15,901 nucleotides of DNA from Streptomyces sp. NRRL F-6131. GTDB lineage: Bacteria > Actinomycetota > Actinomycetes > Streptomycetales > Streptomycetaceae. Made by a program: the position numbers and the translations under genes. Under the pieces are notes generated by a model. It was given only the letters and a program-made list of their open reading frames with translations. It did no database searches and was not told where the DNA came from. This document shows positions 1 through 6,503 of the stretch, one piece after another. The first letter of the stretch is position 1. Each line of letters starts with the position of its first letter. The stretch lies in the NCBI GenBank assembly GCA_000719695.1, contig JOHN01000103.1, positions 1 to 15,901 on the forward strand, written 5' to 3'.

Positions 1-90
1 CCCGGTTACATTCCGAACCCGGAAGCTAAGCCTCACAGCGCCGATGGTACTGCAGGGGGGACCCTGTGGGAGAGTAGGACGCCGCCGAAC
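1..90 (+). rRNA. 5S ribosomal RNA, 3' part (5' end outside window)
   Basis: The first 90 bases match the conserved actinobacterial 5S rRNA from the CCCGGTTACATTCCGAACCC segment to the closing GCCGCCGAAC. The latter would pair with the GTTTCGGTGG-type 5' end, which lies left of the window. Roughly 30 bases of a ~119-nt molecule are missing. The terminator just downstream shows this is the last gene of an rRNA operon transcribed rightwards. The exact 3' end is placed by analogy and could shift by one or two bases. Confidence 0.95.
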
Positions 91-98
91 AATCATTC

Positions 99-142
99 AA
101 AGCCGCGGCCCCCAGCGATTCGCTGGGGGCCGCGGCTTTTTT
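99..142 (+). terminator. Intrinsic terminator of the rRNA operon
   Basis: Bases 101-117 are the exact reverse complement of 121-137, with loop ATT. Three more A bases (99-101) can pair with Ts 137-139, for a stem of about 19 bp. A run of six Ts (137-142) follows, giving a classical hairpin plus U-tract. It begins only nine bases after the 5S end. Confidence 0.93.
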
Positions 143-319
143 GCGTTGTGCGCATGTGTGTACGACCGGCAGAACAGGGACTTCCGCCCAGACGCGGGGT
201 GTCCCTGGATGCCGGACAATGGAGAAGGTGCACGGCCAGGAGGCCGGCGCCGAACCGCGCGAGGGCAGTGGTGCTGCCCGGGCCGCGGTGGAGATGAAGC
301 AGCAGAAGGAGTCACCACG

Positions 320-2557
320 ATGGCGAACCAGCCCCAGGACCGTCCCGAGCGTCGATCGGACGACGGCCGCGGCTACGAGCCCCGGTCCCGCGGGGGCTGG
401 TCCAACGACCGTGGTCCGCGCCGTGACGACCGCGGCGGCCGCGACGACCGCGGCGGCGACCGTGGCGGGTTCCGCCGCGACGACCGCGGTGACCGCCCCT
501 CGGGCGGCGGCTATGGCCGCGACCGCGACGACCGTGGCGGCTACCGCGGCGGCGACCGTCCGTACGGCGGCGGTGGCGGCGGTGGCTTCCGCCGTGACGA
601 CCGCGGTGACCGTCCCTCGGGTGGTGGCTTCGGCCGTGACCGTGACGACCGTGGCGGCTTCCGCGGCGGCGACCGTCCGTCCGGTGGTGGCTTCGGCCGT
701 GACCGTGACGACCGCGGTGGCTACCGCGGCGGCGACCGCCCCGCCGGCGGCGGTTTCCGCCGTGACGACCGTGGCGACCGCCCCTCGGGCGGTGGCTTCC
801 GCCGCGATGACCGTGGTGACCGTCCGGCCGGCGGTGGCTTCCGCCGCGACGACCGCCCGGGTGGCTTCCGCCGTGACGACCGGGACGACCGTCCGCGTCG
901 TGACGACCGCGGTGACCGTCCGACCGGCGGCGGGTTCCGTCGTGACGACCGCCCGGGTGGCGACCGTCCGTACGGCGGCGGTGGTTTCCGTCGCGATGAC
1001 CGTGGCGACCGCCCCTCGGGTGGTGGCTTCGGCCGTGACCGTGACGACCGCGGTGGCGACCGTGGCGGGTTCCGCCGCGACGACCGTGGCGACCGCCCGG
1101 CCGGCGGCGGCTTCCGTCGTGACGACCGCCCGGGTGGCTTCCGCCGTGACGACCGTGGTGACCGTCCGTCCGGTGGTGGCTTCGGCCGTGACCGTGACGA
1201 CCGTGGCGGGTTCCGTCGTGACGACCGCGGTGACCGCCCCTCCGGCGGTGGTTTCCGTCGCGATGACCGTGGTGACCGCCCGTCCGGTGGTGGCTTCGGC
1301 CGTGACCGTGACGACCGCGGCGGCGACCGTGGCGGCTTCCGCCGCGACGACCGCGGTGACCGCCCGGCCGGTGGTGGCTTCCGTCGCGACGACCGTGGCG
1401 ACCGCCCCTCCGGCGGCGGCTTCCGTCGTGACGACCGTGGCGGCGACCGTCCGTACGGTGGCGGCGACCGCGGTGGCTTCCGCCGCGACGACCGCCCGAG
1501 CGGCTTCGACCGCGGCGGCCGTGACGACCGTGGTGGGTACCGTGGCGGTCGCGACGACCGTCGTGACGACCGTGGCGGCTACCGCGGTGGCCGCGACGAG
1601 CGCGGCGGCCGGGACCAGGACGACCGTCGGGGCAACTACGAGCCGGTCAAGCGCCTGCCGATCCCGGAGGACGTCACCGGCTTCGAGATCGACGCGGACG
1701 TGCGCCAGGAGCTCAAGAGCCTGCCCAAGACGCTCGCCGACGATGTCGCGCGCAACCTGGTGATGGTCGCCCGCCTGCTCGACAGCGAGCCGGAGGAGGC
1801 CTACCAGTACTCGCGCGTCGCGCTGCGACTGGCCTCCCGCGTCGCCGCCGTCCGTGAGGCGGCCGGCTTCGCCTCGTACATGACCCAGCGCTACTCGGAG
1901 GCGCTGACCGAGTTCCGCGCCTCCCGCCGGATGACCGGTCGTGCGGACCTGTGGCCGGTGATGGCCGACTGCGAGCGCGGTCTGGGCCGCCCGGAGCGGG
2001 CGCTGGCGATGGCCGGCGAGCCCGAGGTCAAGCAGCTGGACAAGGCCGGCCAGGTCGAGATGCGTCTGGTCGCGGCCGGTGCGCGGTCCGACATGGAGCA
2101 GTTCGACGCGGCCGTCGTCACCCTGCAGAGCCCCGAGCTGGCCTCGCCCGCCGTGCACCCGTGGACCGCGCGTCTGCGGTACGCCTACGCCGACGCGCTG
2201 ATCGCCGCCGGTCGTGGCGACGAGGCCCGTGAGTGGTTCGCCAAGGCCGTCGAGGCGGACACCGACGGCACGACCAACGCCGCCGAGCGCCTCGCCGAGA
2301 TCGACGGCGTGGAGTTCGTCGACGCCCTCGACCCGGAGCTCGACGAGGACGAGACCGAGCCGGCCGTCGTCGAGCCGGTCAAGCGCAAGGGCGGCGAGGC
2401 GTCGGACGAGCAGGTCATCTTCGAGGACGAGGAGGACGTCGAGGAGTTCTACGACGAGGACGACCTCGAGATCGACGACGACTTCGACGGCGTGGTGCCG
2501 GAGCGCGCCGCCGGCGCCGACAAGAACGCCGACTCCGACGCCGACGAGGACAAGTAG
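320..2557 (+). CDS. Arg/Asp/Gly-repeat protein with TPR-like core and acidic tail
   Basis: A 745-residue protein of unknown function. ATG 320 is chosen because GAAGGAG lies eight bases upstream; in-frame codons further left run into the 5S gene. Residues 1-440 are low-complexity repeats of FRRDDRGDRPSGGG and FGRDRDDRGG types: about 17 FRRDDR copies, six [F/Y]GRDRDDR copies, and no lysine before residue ~443. Residues ~441-660 are helical and TPR-like (for example MTQRYSEALTEF and ALIAAGRGDEAREWFAKAVE). Residues ~664-745 are strongly acidic. The RGG-like repeats resemble RNA-binding, phase-separating disordered proteins, and TPRs bind proteins; a role with RNA or ribosomes is inference, helped by the rRNA operon immediately upstream. 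Streptomycete relatives are usually annotated just as TPR proteins. The gene is monocistronic, ending at a strong hairpin. Confidence 0.88.
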   Translation: MANQPQDRPERRSDDGRGYEPRSRGGWSNDRGPRRDDRGGRDDRGGDRGGFRRDDRGDRPSGGGYGRDRDDRGGYRGGDRPYGGGGGGGFRRDDRGDRPSGGGFGRDRDDRGGFRGGDRPSGGGFGRDRDDRGGYRGGDRPAGGGFRRDDRGDRPSGGGFRRDDRGDRPAGGGFRRDDRPGGFRRDDRDDRPRRDDRGDRPTGGGFRRDDRPGGDRPYGGGGFRRDDRGDRPSGGGFGRDRDDRGGDRGGFRRDDRGDRPAGGGFRRDDRPGGFRRDDRGDRPSGGGFGRDRDDRGGFRRDDRGDRPSGGGFRRDDRGDRPSGGGFGRDRDDRGGDRGGFRRDDRGDRPAGGGFRRDDRGDRPSGGGFRRDDRGGDRPYGGGDRGGFRRDDRPSGFDRGGRDDRGGYRGGRDDRRDDRGGYRGGRDERGGRDQDDRRGNYEPVKRLPIPEDVTGFEIDADVRQELKSLPKTLADDVARNLVMVARLLDSEPEEAYQYSRVALRLASRVAAVREAAGFASYMTQRYSEALTEFRASRRMTGRADLWPVMADCERGLGRPERALAMAGEPEVKQLDKAGQVEMRLVAAGARSDMEQFDAAVVTLQSPELASPAVHPWTARLRYAYADALIAAGRGDEAREWFAKAVEADTDGTTNAAERLAEIDGVEFVDALDPELDEDETEPAVVEPVKRKGGEASDEQVIFEDEEDVEEFYDEDDLEIDDDFDGVVPERAAGADKNADSDADEDK
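418..1633 (+). repeat. Degenerate in-frame tandem repeat array (~39-42 bp units)
   Basis: About 1.2 kb built of variants of a unit reading roughly GGCTTCCGCCGTGACGACCG plus GTGACCGTCC-type spacers. Units differ mostly at synonymous third positions and are interleaved with a second unit type, GGCTTCGGCCGTGACCGTGA. All unit lengths are multiples of three, so the frame is kept. The array encodes the N-terminal disordered domain. Bias toward Arg, Asp and Gly codons leaves the opposite strand stop-free over a long span, which explains a spurious antisense frame. Confidence 0.9.
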
Positions 2558-2573
2558 TCGGCGCGGACACGTA

Positions 2574-2590
2574 GTCGACGGGCCGTCGAC
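2574..2590 (+). other. Small hairpin after the repeat-protein gene
   Basis: GTCGACG (2574-2580) and CGTCGAC (2584-2590) form a perfect 7-bp stem with a GGC loop. It lies 17 bases past the stop codon and before the larger terminator hairpin. There is no T-tract. It may be an accessory 3' stem-loop. Confidence 0.45.
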
Positions 2591-2607
2591 GACCGGCGGC
2601 CGTGACG

Positions 2608-2658
2608 AGTGAGGCCCTGCCGCACCCCGGGAGATCCGGGGTGCGGCAGGGCCTCACT
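2608..2658. terminator. Long bidirectional hairpin between convergent genes
   Basis: Bases 2608-2630 pair perfectly with 2636-2658 (23 bp) around loop GAGAT. It sits between the stop of the repeat-protein gene (2557) and the stop of the minus-strand DUF1015 gene (2680). It lacks a T-tract on either strand, as is common for terminators in high-GC actinomycetes. The symmetry fits termination from both sides. Confidence 0.8.
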
Positions 2659-2679
2659 GCGTGTCGGGCCGGTGCGCCG

Positions 2680-4050
2680 TCAGCCCAGTTCGAGGTTGCG
2701 CAGCACCAGGCCGGTGGCCGGCTTCGGGCCGAAGGAGGTGGACTTGCGCGGCATCGTGACGCCCTGTTCGGCGAGTCGGCGGACCACGCTCTCCCGCACC
2801 GGGTGCAGCAGGACGGCCGTCCCGCCGGTGCGGGCGGCCTCGCGCTCGGCGCCGGCCGCAGTGTGCAGGTAGCCGATGTCGTCGGGGCCGTCGGGGACCC
2901 GCCAGGTGTGGTCGAGCAGGGTGGCGTGCAGGACGGTGGCGTCCAGGTGGCGCCACTCCTCGGGCTTGTCCTGCGGCACGGTGGCGTCGAGCAGGGCCTC
3001 GTCGGGGTCGCCGACGAGGTGGTAGACGCCGTCCCCGCCGGTGAGCAGGAAGCCGCTGCCGCCGTGCCGCTTCTGCTCGGCGAGGGCCTGCAGCGCGGTG
3101 TCCAGCGGGCCGGGGACCTCCTTGACCTGCCACTGGTCGCCGAGCCGGCGCAGGGCCTCGTCGACGGGCAGGCGGTACAGCACGCGGTGGATGGCGCGCA
3201 CCCGCAGCGGGTAGCGGGCGGTGTCGACCAGCAGGACCAGGCCGCGGTCCCAGGGGCTGCGCGGCAGGTGCCGGTGTTCGCGCTGGAGCCGCAGGTACAT
3301 CTCCCAGCGGTGGTGACCGTCGGCGATGAGGGCGCGGCAGGTGGCCAGGTCCCGGGAGATCTCGGCGATCTCGGCGGGGTCGGTGACCGCCCACAGCCGG
3401 TGGTGGGTGCCGTCGGTGGTGGTCGTGGTGAGCAGCGGCTCGGTGCGGACGGCGCGTTCGACGACCGCGGACGCCCCGCCGCCGCCGCGGTAGGTGAGCA
3501 GCAGCGGTTCGAGGTTGGCCCGGGTGGTGCGCATCAGGCCGACCCGGTCGGCGACCGGCCGGGGCATCACGTCCTCGTGGGGGAGGACCACGCCGGCCTC
3601 GCTGCCGCTGACGGCGAGGGCGCCGATGAGTCCGCGCTGGAGCACCTCGGGACTGTCGCCGGCGGCGGGCACGCGCTGCTCGTAGACGTAGAGGGCCGGT
3701 TCGGGATCGGCGGCCAGGACGCCCTCGCGCTGCCACTCGCGCAGCAGCCGGGCGGCGTGCCGGTAGCGGGTGTCGCGGTCGGGGCGGTCGCCGGTGTCCT
3801 CGGGCTCGGGGCGCGGCAGGATCAGCCGGACGACGTTGTGCGGGTCGGCGGTCTCCAGGTCGAGCCGTCGGCCGGGATCGACGACGTCGTACGGCGGTGA
3901 GGTGACGGCGGCCAGGGCACCGACCCGGTCGGGGTCGTACCTGAGGCCGCGGAACGGGGACAGGGACAGGCCTGCGGTGGCGACGTGCCCGGGATCACCG
4001 GGGCCGCCCTGCGGAGACTCCACTCCGCTTTCTGCACTGGGTGTGCTCAT
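2680..4050 (-). CDS. DUF1015 family protein
   Basis: A 456-residue protein of the DUF1015 family, whose biochemical function is not established. Recognisable parts are the N-terminal LSPFRGLRYDP...AAVTSPPYDVV block (residues ~30-57), typical of the family start, and the DGHHRWEMYL motif (~244-253). Length fits the family. Start choice: ATG 4050 (MSTPSAES) has no Shine-Dalgarno, but a TACGAT -10-like hexamer ends seven bases before it, as in leaderless actinomycete genes. ATG 4059 (MPRMSTP) is the alternative and would add three residues. The gene diverges from the TPR gene at 4144 and converges with the repeat-protein gene. No signal peptide or membrane segment is seen. Confidence 0.9.
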   Translation of the reverse strand: MSTPSAESGVESPQGGPGDPGHVATAGLSLSPFRGLRYDPDRVGALAAVTSPPYDVVDPGRRLDLETADPHNVVRLILPRPEPEDTGDRPDRDTRYRHAARLLREWQREGVLAADPEPALYVYEQRVPAAGDSPEVLQRGLIGALAVSGSEAGVVLPHEDVMPRPVADRVGLMRTTRANLEPLLLTYRGGGGASAVVERAVRTEPLLTTTTTDGTHHRLWAVTDPAEIAEISRDLATCRALIADGHHRWEMYLRLQREHRHLPRSPWDRGLVLLVDTARYPLRVRAIHRVLYRLPVDEALRRLGDQWQVKEVPGPLDTALQALAEQKRHGGSGFLLTGGDGVYHLVGDPDEALLDATVPQDKPEEWRHLDATVLHATLLDHTWRVPDGPDDIGYLHTAAGAEREAARTGGTAVLLHPVRESVVRRLAEQGVTMPRKSTSFGPKPATGLVLRNLELG

Positions 4051-4057
4051 TCTGGGC

Positions 4058-4063
4058 ATCGTA
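4058..4063 (-). promoter_or_regulatory. Candidate -10 element for a leaderless DUF1015 transcript
   Basis: On the minus strand TACGAT (TANNNT) is followed by seven bases and then ATG at 4050. This spacing matches leaderless promoters known in actinomycetes. No convincing -35 hexamer is seen, so this is suggestive only. Confidence 0.4.
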
Positions 4064-4143
4064 ACCGGGTACGCGTTGTTCAGAGATCGGAACACCCGTG
4101 CAGGTCCGGTGGGCGGGTGTCGTGACCGAGGGCGAGGTTCCGG

Positions 4144-4740
4144 GTGGAGGAGCGCGACGAGCGGGTGGACGACGGCGCTGGTGGCGGGGGTCTGCCCGGG
4201 CAGCAGCGGCGCTCCGGCGAGCCCGTGGGCGATGTCTACGAGTGGTTCCGCAGGGGCGTGAGGCTGCTCGCGCAGGGCAACCCGGCGGCGGCCGAGCAGC
4301 TGCTGGTCCGGGCGGCCGCGGCCGAGCCGGCCTCGCGGAGCATCCGGGAGGCGCTGGCCCGGGCGCAGTTCGACGCGGGTGCGTACGCGGCGGCGCTGGA
4401 GAACTTCCGGACCGTGGCGCTGGCCGATCCGTCGGACGACTACGCTCAGTTCGGGTGGGGTGTGGCGGCGGCCCGGCTGGGGGATTTCGAGACCTCCGCC
4501 GAGCACCTGGCGCTGGCCGTGGCGATGCGGCCGGAGACCGACCACTACCGGGCCGCGCTGCGGCAGACCCGGGCGACGCTGGCGGCCCGGGCCGGGGCGT
4601 TCGGCCCGTTGCTGCCGGGGGCGCCGGGGTATCTGGAGCCGCCGACCGGTGCGGAGGGGGCGGGTCCGGAAACCGGGGGCGGCCCGGGAACCACGGCGGG
4701 TCCGGAGCCGACGGGTGATCGGGACCGGCAGGACGGCTGA
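4144..4740 (+). CDS. Small tetratricopeptide repeat protein
   Basis: A 198-residue, cytoplasmic-looking protein. Residues ~31-132 form three TPR-like helix pairs: VYEWFRRGVRLLAQGNPAAA, then the unit around LARAQFDAGAYAAALENF, then GWGVAAARLGDFETSAEHL. TPR domains act as protein-protein adaptors; the partner is unknown. The C-terminus (~165-198) is Gly/Pro/Thr-rich and probably disordered. GTG 4144 is used as start, with GAGG about eight bases upstream; a later GTG (4226) just before the first TPR is possible. The gene lies upstream of a HAD phosphatase, as the small Rv1691-type protein precedes the Rv1692 phosphatase in mycobacteria, so it probably belongs to this ancient cluster. Confidence 0.85.
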   Translation: MEERDERVDDGAGGGGLPGQQRRSGEPVGDVYEWFRRGVRLLAQGNPAAAEQLLVRAAAAEPASRSIREALARAQFDAGAYAAALENFRTVALADPSDDYAQFGWGVAAARLGDFETSAEHLALAVAMRPETDHYRAALRQTRATLAARAGAFGPLLPGAPGYLEPPTGAEGAGPETGGGPGTTAGPEPTGDRDRQDG

Positions 4741-4765
4741 GCCCGGTCGGCGGGTACCCGGGGTC

Positions 4766-4787
4766 CGGCGGGCAAAGAGGCCCGCCG
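4766..4787 (+). terminator. Terminator-like hairpin after the TPR gene
   Basis: CGGCGGGC (4766-4773) and GCCCGCCG (4780-4787) form a perfect 8-bp stem with loop AAAGAG, 25 bases after the TPR stop codon. There is no T-tract. It may partly terminate transcription before the phosphatase gene. Confidence 0.5.
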
Positions 4788-4800
4788 TACACCCGACCCG

Positions 4801-4880
4801 ACGAGCACGGCAGAGCATCACCGAGCACCGCAGAGCACGGCAGAGCACCGCAGAGCGCCGACGGGCGCCGACGAGCACGA
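4801..4880 (+). repeat. Eight 10-bp tandem units in the TPR-phosphatase gap
   Basis: The stretch splits exactly into eight decamers: acgagcacgg, cagagcatca, ccgagcaccg, cagagcacgg, cagagcaccg, cagagcgccg, acgggcgccg, acgagcacga. Unit positions 3 (G), 5 (G) and 6 (C) are invariant; 4, 7 and 8 are nearly so. One unit is about one helical turn. It is non-coding in the local gene frames and ends 28 bases before the phosphatase start. Confidence 0.8.
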
Positions 4881-4888
4881 CTGACGCG

Positions 4889-4912
4889 ATGAGTGAGGTA
4901 GAGCAGGCATGA
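4889..4912 (+). CDS. Possible seven-codon leader ORF (MSEVEQA)
   Basis: ATG 4889 opens a seven-residue frame, MSEVEQA, whose TGA (4910-4912) overlaps the phosphatase ATG (4909-4911) in the classical ATGA arrangement. This could couple phosphatase translation to the leader. No strong Shine-Dalgarno precedes ATG 4889. The same bases (GAGGTAGAG) could merely serve as the phosphatase ribosome site, so real translation is uncertain. Confidence 0.3.
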   Translation: MSEVEQA

Positions 4913-5952
4913 CCGAGACGGCCACCACCGTGCGACGGACCGCCCCGGGCGGCAGCGAGCTGCCGCTGACCGAGGCGTACGACACGGCGCTGCTGGACCT
5001 CGACGGCGTCGTGTACGCCGGACCGAACGCGATCGAGCACGCCGTGGAGTCGCTGGACGCGGCCCGCGGGGCCGGGATGCGGCTGGCGTACGTGACCAAC
5101 AACGCCTCCCGGCCGCCCCGGGTGGTCGCCGAGCACCTGACCGAGCTGGGGGTGCCGGCCGAGGCGGCGGACGTGATCAACTCCGCCCAGGCGGCGGCTC
5201 GGGTGCTCGCCGAGAAGCTGCCGGCCGGTTCGAAGGTGCTGGTGGTCGGCGGGCTCGGCCTGGAGGAGGCGCTGGCCGAGCGCGGGCTGGTCGCCGTCCG
5301 GACGCTGGCCGAGGAGCCGCTGGCGGTGGTGCAGGGCTTCGACGCCTCGGTGGGCTGGCCGCAGCTGGCGGAGGCCTCGTACGCGGTGCAGTCCGGGCTG
5401 CCGTGGGTGGCGTCCAACACCGATGTGACGGTGCCGACCGCGCGCGGGATCGCGCCGGGCAACGGGATGCTGGTGGCGGCGGTGCGGGCGGCGACCGGGG
5501 TGGAGCCGGAGGTGGCGGGCAAGCCGCTGCCGCCGATGCACCGGGAGACGGTGCTGCGGACCGGCGCGGAGCGGCCGCTGGTGGTCGGCGACCGGCTGGA
5601 CACCGACATCGAGGGCGCGTTCAACGGCGGGGTGGACAGCCTGCTGGTGTTCACCGGGGTGACCACGCCGGCGGAGTTGCTGGCGGCACCGGCGGAGCAC
5701 CGGCCGACGTACCTGGCGGAGGACCTGCGGGGGCTGCTGACCGCGCACGCGCCGGTGACGGCGACGGCGGGCGGCGGGTTCGACTGCGGCGGGTTCGTCG
5801 CGGTGGCGCAGGACGGCGTGCTGCGGCTGGAGGGCACCGGCGCGGACCGCTGGGACGGTCTGCGGGCGCTGTGCGCGGCGGCGTGGACGGCCCTGGACGC
5901 GGACGGCGAGCCGGTGGACGGGCGGAAGGCGCTGGCCGAGCTGGGCTTCTGA
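4909..5952 (+). CDS. HAD-IIA family phosphatase (glycerol-3-phosphate/nitrophenylphosphatase type)
   Basis: A 347-residue haloacid-dehalogenase hydrolase of subfamily IIA. Motif I is LLDLDGVVY with D30 (nucleophile) and D32; motif II is VTNNASRPP with T63; motif III Lys is probably K205 (GKPLPPMH); motif IV is VVGDRLDTDIEGA with D228, D231 and D233. After ~260 comes a C-terminal extension ending in ALAELGF, as in the mycobacterial D,L-glycerol-3-phosphate phosphatase Rv1692. That family recycles glycerol from phospholipid breakdown; the substrate here is inferred from family and gene order. ATG 4909 has only a weak GAGG/GGTAGAG signal upstream and overlaps a possible leader ORF. A decameric repeat lies just upstream. 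The gene ends at a convergent hairpin. Confidence 0.92.
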   Translation: MTETATTVRRTAPGGSELPLTEAYDTALLDLDGVVYAGPNAIEHAVESLDAARGAGMRLAYVTNNASRPPRVVAEHLTELGVPAEAADVINSAQAAARVLAEKLPAGSKVLVVGGLGLEEALAERGLVAVRTLAEEPLAVVQGFDASVGWPQLAEASYAVQSGLPWVASNTDVTVPTARGIAPGNGMLVAAVRAATGVEPEVAGKPLPPMHRETVLRTGAERPLVVGDRLDTDIEGAFNGGVDSLLVFTGVTTPAELLAAPAEHRPTYLAEDLRGLLTAHAPVTATAGGGFDCGGFVAVAQDGVLRLEGTGADRWDGLRALCAAAWTALDADGEPVDGRKALAELGF

Positions 5953-5967
5953 GCGCGGGGTCGGCGG

Positions 5968-5997
5968 CCGGGCCGGCCGGTACGACGGTCGGCCCGG
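5968..5997. terminator. Bidirectional terminator between phosphatase and SCP2 genes
   Basis: Bases 5968-5979 pair with 5986-5997 over 12 bp, with one G-T wobble, around loop GTACGA. It lies between the stop of the plus-strand phosphatase (5952) and the stop of the minus-strand SCP2 gene (6016). No T-tract is present. Confidence 0.75.
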
Positions 5998-6001
5998 AGC
6001 C

Positions 6002-6023
6002 GGGTCAGAGCAGGGTCAGAGCA
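6002..6023. repeat. 11-bp perfect tandem duplication at the SCP2 stop
   Basis: GGGTCAGAGCA occurs twice head to tail (6002-6012 and 6013-6023), followed by GGG. The stop codon of the SCP2 gene lies in the second copy. It looks like a slippage duplication that left the coding sequence intact. Confidence 0.7.
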
Positions 6024-6363
6024 GGGTGCGCAGCCGCAGCAGGTCGCGGAAGCCGGCCTCCAGCCTGATCCGGCCGCCGGCCCAGGCGGAGGCGAAGTTG
6101 AGCCGGCCGGCGACCAGGGCGAGCAGGTCGTCGCTGCTCATGGTGAGCCGGATGTCGGCCTTCCCGGCGGGGCCGCCGGGGTGCTGCTCGACGTCCTGGA
6201 TGCTGCCGGCGCGCAGTCGTCCGGTGAAGGTCAGGTCGAGGTCGGTGATCCGGCAGCTGAGCGAGCGGTCCAGATCGGCCGCCTTGCGGGTGTCACCGGT
6301 GGCCTTGGCGAGGTTGTGGCTGAGCTGCTCCAGCGCCTCGCGGCACTCCTCGGCGTTGGCCAT
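6016..6363 (-). CDS. SCP2 sterol-binding domain protein
   Basis: A 115-residue single-domain protein resembling the SCP-2 sterol-transfer family. Typical features are an internal beta-rich part (CRITDLDLTFTGRLRAGSI) and the closing MSSDDLLALVAGRLNFASAW plus GRIRLEA block (residues ~75-102), where family members bind lipid or acyl ligands in a hydrophobic tunnel. The ligand is unknown. ATG 6363 is chosen because GGAGGAA lies 10-12 bases upstream; the frame runs further left, but that stretch has no matching signal and unlike composition. It stands alone, convergent with the phosphatase and divergent from the H1-tailed gene, so it interrupts the plus-strand cluster. Confidence 0.9.
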   Translation of the reverse strand: MANAEECREALEQLSHNLAKATGDTRKAADLDRSLSCRITDLDLTFTGRLRAGSIQDVEQHPGGPAGKADIRLTMSSDDLLALVAGRLNFASAWAGGRIRLEAGFRDLLRLRTLL

Positions 6364-6466
6364 GGCGGCGGATTTCCTCCCGGGACGGGCCGTCGCGCCC
6401 CGGCGGCTGGCCGGGTCCGGCGGCGGGTGACTGCCGGGCCACGGTACCGCAGGAGGGTTTTGGCGG

Positions 6467-6472
6467 TAGCGT
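6467..6472 (+). promoter_or_regulatory. Candidate -10 element for the 6549-8493 gene run
   Basis: TAGCGT fits the streptomycete TAGNNT -10 pattern and lies in the 185-bp divergent region, 77 bases before the ATG at 6549. No clear -35 hexamer is found. It would place the UUCG hairpin at 6484-6503 early in the leader. Confidence 0.3.
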
Positions 6473-6483
6473 CGTCCGTGGGA

Positions 6484-6503
6484 TGCCCGGATTCGTCCGG
6501 GCA
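6484..6503 (+). other. UUCG-tetraloop hairpin in the 5' leader of the H1-tailed gene
   Basis: TGCCCGGA (6484-6491) and TCCGGGCA (6496-6503) form a perfect 8-bp stem closed by TTCG, a very stable RNA tetraloop. Two further G-C pairs are possible across a bulged A. It sits 45 bases before the start codon and may stabilise the mRNA or act in attenuation. Confidence 0.55.

Noticed and set aside
44..319. N-terminal extension of the repeat protein into the 5S gene
   Set aside because: The extension crosses the rRNA 3' end and the terminator hairpin; a good ribosome site marks ATG 320.
418..1633. CRISPR array as explanation for the repeats near the left end
   Set aside because: The repeats are contiguous, in frame, translated and lack unique spacers; there are no cas genes.
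26..2158. Long minus-strand open frame of Ala/Val/Thr repeats opposite the repeat-protein gene
   Set aside because: It runs into the 5S rRNA and terminator, has no ribosome site, and its composition is the direct consequence of Arg/Asp/Gly repeats with GC-rich third positions on the other strand.
4801..4880. CRISPR or attachment site as explanation for the 10-bp repeats
   Set aside because: Units are too short, have no spacers, and there is no integrase or tRNA gene nearby.
4060..5748. Upstream extension of the DUF1015 frame to a ~1,000-residue protein
   Set aside because: The added part is antisense to the TPR and HAD phosphatase genes and is Arg/Pro/His-rich shadow sequence; family similarity starts only near residue 30 of the 456-residue version.
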